NCBI GenBank assembly: GCA_023014365.1
Contig: JAEBUN010000062.1
Span: forward strand, 79,979 to 143,978
Source of the DNA: Lepiota brunneoincarnata
Taxonomy: Eukaryota > Basidiomycota > Agaricomycetes > Agaricales > Agaricaceae
DNA: 64,000 nucleotides
Reading direction: 5' to 3'
This document shows, piece by piece, positions 56,195-64,000 of the stretch (position 1 is the stretch's first letter; each line of letters begins with the position of its first letter). The translations under genes were made by a program, and so were the position numbers. The notes under the pieces were generated by a model. That model saw only the letters and a program-made list of their open reading frames with translations. It ran no database searches and was not told the origin of the DNA.

Positions 56195-56972
56195 TCAAGA
56201 CCTCTCACCACGGAGACGCCTGGCGAGGGCGAGATCCTTGGGTTGGCTAAAGCAATGATGAGCAACGACGGAGCAATGAGTAATGCAGGATACGTACATA
56301 GTCACACGTTTGGCGTGGATAGCAGCCAAGTTGGTGTCTTCGAAGAGAGAAACGAGATAGGCCTCAGCAGCTTCTTGGAGAGCCATAACAGCAGAAGACT
56401 GGAAGCGGAGATCCGTCTACGTGGAAGTGGAGCGAGTTATACTCAGCATGAGTCATAGAGGGGAAGAACACAGCATTAGATATTACCTTGAAGTCTTGGG
56501 CGATTTCACGAACGAGCCTCTGGAAGGGGAGCTTCCTGATGAGGAGCTCAGTCGACTTTTGGTACCTCCTAATTTCACGAAGGGCGACTGTTCCAGGGCG
56601 GAACCTGTGAGGCTTCTTGACACCACCAGTAGCAGTCTGAAAAAGGAAAGTGGTTCGGTGTGGGTCCATGACAACACATGGCAGTGACACTGTCGACGAC
56701 GGACAGCGGCGAGCACAACATACCTGGGCGGTCTTCCTGGCGGCCTTGGTTGCGAGTTGCTTACGGGGAGCTTTGCCTGTGTAGAGGGGAAAAGGTAAGG
56801 AGGGGAGGCTTGAAAAGAGAAAAGAGTGACAACGGACCTCCGGTAGATTTGCGTGCGGTTTGCTGATTAAAAGGATCCAACGATGAGCAGAACGTCAACG
56901 AAGGGGAGGATCACACAATAGAGTGCGAGACATGGAAGAGTGGAAGAAATAAGGTACCTTGGTGCGGGCCAT
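56195..56972 (-). CDS. H3: Histone H3, six exons
   Basis: Exons 56,972-56,958, 56,862-56,838, 56,776-56,724, 56,636-56,487, 56,416-56,298 and 56,246-56,195 give 137 residues: [14 protein letters not shown], then [14 protein letters not shown], the core helices ([50 protein letters not shown]) and the end [17 protein letters not shown]. It is the core nucleosomal histone. The segment after K27 reads [11 protein letters not shown], one residue longer than the canonical SAPATGGVKK, so the residue equivalent to K36 sits at 37. The TVALREI and RLRGERS ends are typical of fungi. Introns in an H3 gene suggest a replication-independent, polyadenylated transcript. Confidence 0.95.
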
Positions 56973-58162
56973 GGGGTCTTGAGGTCGAGCGAAAAGCTGG
57001 TTGTTCTGAGTAAAAGAGGTGCGGAAGGTGGTGGGCGGGAACAGAGAAGTGGGTTGGGATAGAGTGAGGATTCGAAGGTTGACACCCTTTGAAACCCCCA
57101 AAACAACGAGGGATATTCTCACGCTCTTACTGAGCGCACGAGCCATCGCATTCTGAGCGATTTTGGACTCGGAAGATTGGCTTGAATATTCTTTGTGATT
57201 TTTTATCACATTATTTCCAGGCACAACCACCCATAGAAATTGGAAAACCTCCATGATATGCGACTGCCTACACAATGTGAATTTTCAAGGGCACAAATCA
57301 AAGCAGAAGGGGCCGAGGTCGAAAAGAGTGCATCTGAAGGGTGGATGTTTGTCGAAGTCGCGCGACGGATCCAGGGCTGTTTTCGGAACATGCCGTCCTC
57401 TCCTCTTGGACTCTCTACCACACCAACACCAGTCAAAACACATTCCACTTCATTAATTATTAAAGTCGCTCAAAGGCGAGGCCTGATGTTTTGCGAGCTG
57501 CCCGCTCGCCGCCCTGACCGGGGTCCAAAACCGCTTCAGCCCCCGAGCCAGCCGCATACTGTGGAGTTCTTCACATAACAGGCAATCGGCTCCTAAACCA
57601 TTTCGTAATCATTTAATCGTTATCCACCTAGTATGGAGGGACCTGGAAAATCCTTTGGGTGAAGGTACGCATGGACTTACTCCTTGTCCTTGACTACGCA
57701 AATCCAGGGTTCGAACCCCAAGTGGCGCTAGATAAAAATACCCATGTATATACTTACGATAAGCTTTAGCCGCCTCGTAGCATTAACTTGAAGCCTAAAG
57801 ACATAGAGGATAATTAATTGTAGGAGAAGAGGTCCACCGCACAACGCGCGTCTGTTGCGGCAATAGATTGGGTGAGAGTGCCAAGCTGATCTCAGTATGC
57901 AATGTCGACCAATGCCAAGAAAAATGACTGTCTTTCCTTCTACCATCTCCTCTCCATCCAGAACACCTACCACCACACCCCTCACACCTCACTGGACCTA
58001 TCCAGAGTGTGAGATAGCGCGCATGCATTAGTGTCGGTGCAGTGGCAGCCTGAGAAGTGGGTGGGATGAGCCAGCAAAGCGGGACAATGCCCTTCCCAGC
58101 CCAAAACTGCTCATCAGCCGCACAGTATTCTTGTCTGCTGACCACCACCTCCCACACTTCCC
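56973..58162. other. Divergent intergenic region, partly duplicated
   Basis: 5' region of histone H3 and of the membrane protein gene. From about 57,865 to 58,162 it is the left end of the inverted duplication, so the promoter of the membrane gene was copied with it. A B-box-like GGTTCGAACCC at 57,708 is not part of a foldable tRNA. Confidence 0.55.
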
Positions 58163-59765
58163 ATGTCCGGGCAAAGGTATGCTCTCCTTGCTTTCCTCAA
58201 CACTCTTTGTCTCTTTAACTTAGTCTAGGACATCACTCACAACTGTATCGTTGTCGCTCGACTCATCAGCCCTGTCTTCTCTGCCAACAATAAATGACAC
58301 GGACGCACCCTCCTCTTCCTCGCTCTCTCCACTCAATTCATCGCCATCGTCATCGTCAGAACCCGATCCTTCGCCTCCTCACCGCCGCAAATCATCTTCG
58401 GTTTCGGTCATCGCGGGGTCTCTCGCAGGGGTGCATCGTGCTTGTCGCTCTCATCCTAACCTTTCTCCTACTTAACAAGCGACGAAAGCGACTACGAGCT
58501 GAGCGACTTGCAACATCTACCTTCAACACTCCTAATGATCCAGACCCCTCAGGTTCTCCATGCGACCCTCTTGGTGCGTCGCTACCTAACCATCAAATAG
58601 AACGGAGCTTGTGAGCTAATTGATTTTGCTACATGTCTATAGGGGGCAAGAGAGTAACACCGAGCAGACACACTGCGAACCTCGCACTTCAACTCCAGAA
58701 GACCTCACCTTCCTCAAAACCACGGACTTCTACACCGCCCTCACCAACTCGCAACCGCTCAAGCCACGATCAACAACACCACACCCACTCAAAATACCAC
58801 CCACCGCACACACCGAAGCATCACCATGGACGCCACCAGCGCCAACATCCACAGTGCACCGGCGAGTCATCCACCTCATCCTCGTCAGCCCTTTCCCAAA
58901 CACCCCCGTTATCATCCAACCACTCGCATTCACACCCAGGAGTGCCGCACGGCCACGATGATCTAAATGGCGGAAGCCGTCTTATTTTTGTCGACTCGGA
59001 TAGACCGAACGGTGGACCTAGTGCGGATGTACCCAAGATAGTCGTCACTAGAGATGAGGGTAATCGGACTCTGGAAGGCGCTGAGCAACGGTCGAAGTCC
59101 CATGGTTCCGTTTCTGGGTCAGAGTCTTCTTATCTTGGGTTGGATGAGAGTCGAAGCGGGAGAGAAACGGGCCGCGGAGACACGATAATCGCCGGTGGGA
59201 CTCTAGACCACTACGACCACCACCACCACCACCACCACCACCACCAGGAGGTACAGACGTCATTGGGACCTTTGTCCGCTAGTGGATCTGCTTCCGCCGT
59301 ATCGGAGCTGGGGTCGGGGTCGGGGTCGGGGTCGCCGCCACCCTCGCCTCTGATTCCTGCTTCCCACCCGCATCATTCCTCGCTTGCGGTTCCCCCTTCA
59401 CCCACGATTTCTATTGCTTCATCATCACATCACCCCCACCAGCAGCACAATAACGAACAAAGCGATACTGAAAGACTTATTCCTTCAACCTCTAATTCCT
59501 CATTTACCACGACAAAACATCCACCCGCGGCAACCACCTAGACAGCGCGCCAATACCCACCTATTCCGAGTCGCGATTACATAGTACCTTTCCATCCGCT
59601 GGCGGACAAAACCCAACGCACACACATCCACCGCCCGTGACGCAGCAGCACTGTGGGACGGGAACGGAGGAGGAAGAGACGCCGCCTGCCTATGAGAACG
59701 TGTGGGCAGGTGTGCGCCGGTAGTTCTTTTTTGTTTTTTAGCTTCTTGGAGGGATTCCTTTGTTT
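57865..59765 (+). repeat. Left arm of a 1.8-kb inverted gene duplication
   Basis: Promoter, introns, coding sequence and the 3' tail match the complement of about 61,525-63,300. Long nearly identical blocks are visible, for example the GTCGACCAATGCCAAG region and the CAGTATTCTTGTCTGCTGAC region. Confidence 0.9.
58163..59723 (+). pseudogene. Ser-rich single-pass membrane protein, frameshifted copy A
   Basis: Exons 58,163-58,176, 58,229-58,573 and 58,643-59,723. A Ser/Pro-rich outer part leads to the membrane helix (SVSVIAGSLAG, VALILTFLLL) and a long tail ending ETPPAYENVWAGVRR. The frame is lost twice: an extra G in a G4 run inside the membrane segment (about 58,431) and a shift near 59,525. 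Copy B is intact at both points. A His9 run (59,221-59,248) and a GGGGTC repeat (59,309-59,335) have grown in the tail. Either it is a decayed duplicate, or the G-run shift is a sequencing error. Confidence 0.75.
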
Positions 59766-61524
59766 CCAGCTCGCACTCGGCAGCCAATTAGGTGGCTCGC
59801 TTCGTTCCCCCTTTTGGATGATTTGTTTTGCTATCGTATTTTACGATTTACTTGGACGGATGTGACGCAATAAACATGACCCATTCGATATTCACATAAT
59901 AGAAACCAAAGTACGGGTGGGATGGGTCAAAGTAATTTACCAAATGCTTATCTCCCGCTCCCCCGTGTCCTTGGTATATTTCCGGCCTTCTTGTTTGTGT
60001 CCGTGCTCAGTTCCATTATTAGTAGGTCCAGGGTAAAAGGGACGCGGGCGAGGCGAGAATAGCCCCCCCTACCCGTATGCGGGGAATCGTCGGCGAAGAT
60101 GTTTTTTTTTTTTCGCTGTCCATGTTAAGCATTCATGCGATCCGTGTGCCTACTAGAAGAATTACATGTGTGTAGCCGCATGTCATGGGAAACCCAACGA
60201 TATTTATAGAAATATCACATATACATATGTGGCCCTTTTTTTGGAGCGTGTGTGTGGTGTGGAAGAAGAGGCTATTCTGGGTGTTGGTTTGTGCTAATGA
60301 TGATGATGATGTTCGTGATGAGACGATTCGACCAAGGGATGATGGGGGACTAACCTCCGGGAGACACAGAACACGAGCATACTCTGAATCATGTTCCTTT
60401 TACCACGTGTGAATTTTAATGTTTCCTACATCTGGTCGGCTTTGCGTCCGACTGAGAAGAGGACTACGACTCTGGAGTATTTTTATTTTTATTTTTATTT
60501 TTTACGCAACTTGTGCTGGCCGAGTTAAATGTAGAGAGAAACTTATCCAGGAAAGTGGGGCAAGGCGAGAGAGAGAGAGAGAATACTCCAAGCGCTGCAG
60601 CTCGGAGCTGCTGTTATCAAGTCCCGAAGCCCGTAATGACTATAACAAAATTCTAGCTCTCTTTTTTTTTTTTATGGGCAAGTGTTGAGAGGAGAAGAAG
60701 AAGTCGAGGTCTACACTTCAAGTTAGTTTGATTTGCTCTATCGTATGCCGGCAGATATTAATTAAACCCAAAGCTGTATATATGTCCGGAACAACAAAAA
60801 AGAGTTTCCACACACACACACACACATACACACACGCGGGCAATCCGGCCATACGTCTAGCAACTTGCATCCTAAGAACTTGAGACCCGCATGGGGTGGG
60901 GTGGTGAGGTAGACTCGAGTTCTTTTTTTGTTTTTTTTTGTTTTTTGCCCTCTTGTTGTACGACGAAAATACAAAGGTGAGACAACACACACGTATATAT
61001 ATGTATCCTGAGAACTCCTGTCGGGGATGAAAGAACCTCCTCGGATAACAACCACCGCGCATCACACACACATGCTCGCGATTATGATCACCCCCAGCAA
61101 CGCCAATACCACGTTCTATAAAAAGCATATGTCATAAATCTATAAATATCACCTGTCCAAAGTGATTCTGGGCATGAAGATGTAGCGCGCGCACACACGA
61201 TGCCAGTTTGGCTGCGGCGAGAATGTATCTTGTGACCTTGTCCCCCTCCCGTTGATCCGCAAAACCAGCACAGGTGGAAAAATTACACCGGAAGGGACAA
61301 CTTTACCACCGGTTCGGTATGCTATTAAGAATAGAACCGAGAATAGATACAGTGGTCGTCGGCCGCAGATTGTAAGCTACTGGAATATTAAAGGACGTTC
61401 ATACATAGAAGGCGCTAAAATTATCATCCCTAATCCAGTATCAGATCGCATCATAAATCATACACGAAGTGAATACACCGGGTACCAGAAGAGCTCAGTG
61501 GGGACCAATCCTGAATGCGAATGC
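59724..61524. other. Spacer between the inverted arms, rich in simple repeats
   Basis: No gene seen. It holds TTTTA repeats (about 60,480-60,501), GA repeats (about 60,568-60,582), CA repeats (about 60,808-60,835) and several T runs. Confidence 0.6.
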
Positions 61525-63300
61525 GAATTAAAATTCGCTACCGACGTACACCTGCCCACACGTTCTCATATGCAGGCGGGGTTTCTTCCTCCTCCATTTC
61601 CTCCCCATGCTGCAGGGGTGGTGGTATATGTATATGACCCATATGAGGTGTCGGCGTAGATACTTGCCGTTGCTGCTGGTGTTTTGATGTGAGTAATGAA
61701 GGGTGTGAAGAGTGTGTCGAAAGAATGAGTGGCGCGGGGTTGACGGCTTCGGATTGTTCGGTATCTTGTTGCTGGCCATGCAGATATGATGACGAGGCAA
61801 TGGAAATCACAGGCGAAGATGACGGCGATCTCGAACCCAACCCCAACCCCGAGGCAGCTGCTAAGGCAGAGCCAGAAGCGCGGCCCGCATCTCTTATCCT
61901 CCCATAAGAATGCTTCGACCCAGAAACGGAACCAAGAGACTTGGACGTCCATTGTCGTCCATCGTTACCAACATCATGTCCTCCCGCTGCACTCAAATCC
62001 CCTTGCTCATAGTCGGTCCCCATTCTCCTTCTCTCGCCCGCATTCAAAATCTTCCTGTCAACGACATCATACCAAACCCCTTCCCCATCCCCATTATTCT
62101 CATGGCCAGTGACAACTATCTTGGGCACACCCGCATTAGATCCACCATTCGGTCCATCCGGATCGACAAAAATAAGGCCCTTTCCATCATCTAGATCGTC
62201 ACAACCACGCGGTCCAGCTGAGTTTGTGTTCAAGTTGTGTGATAACAATGGCATCTGGGATTGGGCAGAGGACGTGGATGACTCGCCCGCGCGCTGATGG
62301 TGATGCTGTTGACGAACACGATTCTGTGTGTGCTGTAGGTGGTATTTTTGGTGGGAGTGACCACCGCTTTGATCGTGGCTTGAGTGGTTATGGGCAGGTG
62401 AGGGGGGCGCAGAAGACTGTGGTTTTGAGGGAGGAGAGGGCGATGGTGGTTGGGGCGTGAGGTTCACGTTGTGCCCGCGCGGCGTTACTCCCTTGCCCCC
62501 TATAGAAAATATCAATAAGCTCATAAACTTAAATAAGAGCAGAGAGCGACGCACCAAGAGGGTCGCATGGAGGACCCGAGGGGTCTGGATCACTGGAAGA
62601 GTCGAAGCTGAACGCTGAAAATCGCTCAGCTCGTAGTTGCTTTCGTCGTTTTTTAAGCAGGAGAAAGGTCAGGACGAGGGCGACAAGCGCGATACATCCC
62701 GCAAGAGACCCCGCTATGACCGAAACCGATGATGATTTATGAAGGGGAGGAGGCGAGGAGTCGGGTTCTGACGACGACGATGGCAATGGAGTGGGCGACG
62801 AGAGCGAGGAAGAGGAAGAGGAAGGTGCAGTTGTGTCATTTATCGATGGCAGAAAAGCCAGGACTGATGGGTCGAGCGACAGCGATGCAGTTGTGGGTGA
62901 TGTCCTAGACAATGTTGGGGACACAGAGAGGGTTGAGGAAAGTGAGGAGAGCATACCTTTGCTCGGACATGGGGGGTGTGTGGGAGGTGGTGGTCAGCAG
63001 ACAAGAATACTGTGCGGCTTGATGAGCAGTTTTGGGATGAGAAGGTGCTGTCCTGCTTTGCTGGCTCACCCCAACCCACTTCTCATGCCGCCATTACGCT
63101 GATACTAGTGCATATGCGCTGTCTCACACTCTGGATAGGCCCAGTGAGGTGTAAAGGGCACGGTAGTAGGTGTTCTGGATGGGGAGGACATGGTAGAAGG
63201 AAGGACAGTGATTTTTCTTGGCATTGGTCGACATCGCGTACCCGAGATCAGCTTGGCACTCTCACCCCCTCCCTCCCACTCACCTACCCCCTACAACAAG
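61525..63300 (-). repeat. Right arm of the inverted gene duplication
   Basis: Complement of 57,865-59,765; covers copy B and its promoter. Confidence 0.9.
61538..62970 (-). CDS. Ser-rich single-pass membrane protein with C-terminal PPAY motif, copy B
   Basis: Exons 62,970-62,957, 62,904-62,555 and 62,499-61,538 encode about 440 residues. The Ser/Thr-rich N-part (SSSSSLSSPTPLPSSSSEPD) has no classic signal peptide. One helix (VSVIAGSLAGCIALVALVLTFLLL) is followed by a basic stop-transfer (KKRRKQLRAERF), so the topology is type I/III with a long disordered cytosolic tail. The tail has PKIVV and FVDPDGPNGG blocks conserved in copy A and ends EEEETPPAYENVWAGVRR. PPxY motifs bind WW domains of Rsp5/Nedd4-type ubiquitin ligases. 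The layout resembles fungal Ser-rich membrane sensors or mid2-like proteins; that is an inference. It lies tail to tail with copy A. Confidence 0.8.
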
Positions 63301-63967
63301 CGCGCGTGTTGCAAAGACCCATCACTGCGCCAAGCCAAGGGTCTTCTCGTCTGATCTTCTTTCCGTCGCCATATGCTTATTAGCCTATGCTGAGCCTGCG
63401 GATGGAAGTCCGGATCCGACGCCACACTTCGGGCTACGACCAAGCCCCTGGTGATTCTCTATGAAAGATGCCGCAACAGGGGGCCAAGAACGATAGCAGG
63501 TCAACTGCCTGCTGGCCTCTAACCAGCCCTTCCGCCCTTGCAATACCACCGACGCCTTTTGTATATCAAAAATTCCAAAATTTGGAGGTAGGGCACGGTA
63601 CTATATTATACTGTTCTGAACGCGTCTGATTGTTTGGGTGGTTCTACCAAGGCAAAGTGTGGCTCCACTTCGCTCACGAGTAGACTACAACAAGACAAGA
63701 GGGCGACGAATATCCGGATAAACCTAGGGATATGCGAACCCGACCTGATGCTCACATTGTCTGGACCACGCTGTACTGACGCATGTTGAGATAACCCCAC
63801 CCCTTCAATGGCAAAACTTGATAACTGCTCTTTCGAGGGGGGTGAGCACCAAATCTCATAAGATAACTACTCACGACGAACATCAACATCCCAAACACAG
63901 ATCGTATTAACCCATACGTATGCTACAATGCTGCTAAATAACGACAACTCAACCTAAGCCTGGACCC
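63301..63967. other. Intergenic at the window end
   Basis: No gene recognised; the open frames are short and without features. Confidence 0.45.
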
Positions 63968-64000
63968 GACTCGGACTCGGACTCGGACTCGGACTCGGAC
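63968..64000 (+). repeat. GACTCG tandem repeat, cut by the window edge
   Basis: Five and a half perfect copies of the hexamer GACTCG run to the last base. If translated it would give Asp-Ser repeats in one frame. Confidence 0.9.

Noticed and set aside
57705..57735. tRNA-like T-arm (GGGTTCGAACCCC) suggesting a tRNA gene
   Set aside because: Only three of five T-stem pairs form, and no 5' acceptor complementary to GTGGCGCT is found upstream on either strand. It may be a stray B box.
60780..60840. CA repeat as a possible CRISPR-like or telomeric array
   Set aside because: It is a dinucleotide microsatellite without spacers. The window end repeat (GACTCG) is likewise not a telomere unit.

Overview
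The window is nuclear DNA of a filamentous basidiomycete, most likely an Agaricomycete. The host genes have many short introns (about 50 to 60 bp, GTNNGT donors, CTAAC-like branch sites). They encode a basidiomycete-type histone H3, a Zn(II)2Cys6 transcription factor, a DUF2235 hydrolase, a GH28 pectinase and small secreted proteins. The species cannot be named from the sequence alone.

Region 1 (1-34,600) is a nested graveyard of transposable elements. From about 5.7 to 14.1 kb lies a minus-strand Ty3/gypsy relic (element 1: gag, protease, RT, RNase H, integrase). Its gag is split by a Tc1/mariner element with a clean TA duplication (11,944-13,544). Two plus-strand intron-containing genes, one with a zinc cluster and one Cys-rich, lie downstream of and convergent with its pol. 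Element 2 (plus, 14.1-17.9 kb) is the 3' half of a chromodomain gypsy with a zinc-knuckle ORF after pol and a 383-bp LTR. Element 3 (minus, 18,235-28,010) is complete between two 155-bp LTRs, sits inside the gag of element 4, and carries an intact 533-codon ORF after integrase. Element 4 (minus) keeps gag fragments, a leader ORF and a 385-bp LTR of the element 2 family. From 29.85 to 33.35 kb is a non-autonomous LTR family with about 700-bp LTRs, whose single ORF runs in frame from the internal region into the 3' LTR. A solo copy with a GTTTG target duplication lies inside a TIR element (32,428-34,588).

Two sequence-level signals cut across the repeats. First, the 8-bp palindrome TAAGCTTA occurs 23 times in the first 13.8 kb and once in the remaining 50 kb by eye. 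Second, nearly every in-frame nonsense codon in the gypsy and Tc1 frames is TGA where the context implies an ancestral CGA, and all five differences between the element 3 LTRs are CpG transitions. This fits CpG-methylation decay.

Region 2 (35-64 kb) is gene-bearing: an F-box cluster with one intact gene and two relics; a Zn2Cys6 regulator divergent from a DUF2235 alpha/beta hydrolase; a secreted GH28; a multi-pass membrane protein; two related small secreted acidic proteins; histone H3 with one extra residue near K27; and an inverted pair of single-pass membrane protein genes with C-terminal PPAY motifs, one intact and one frameshifted. The window ends in a GACTCG tandem repeat.
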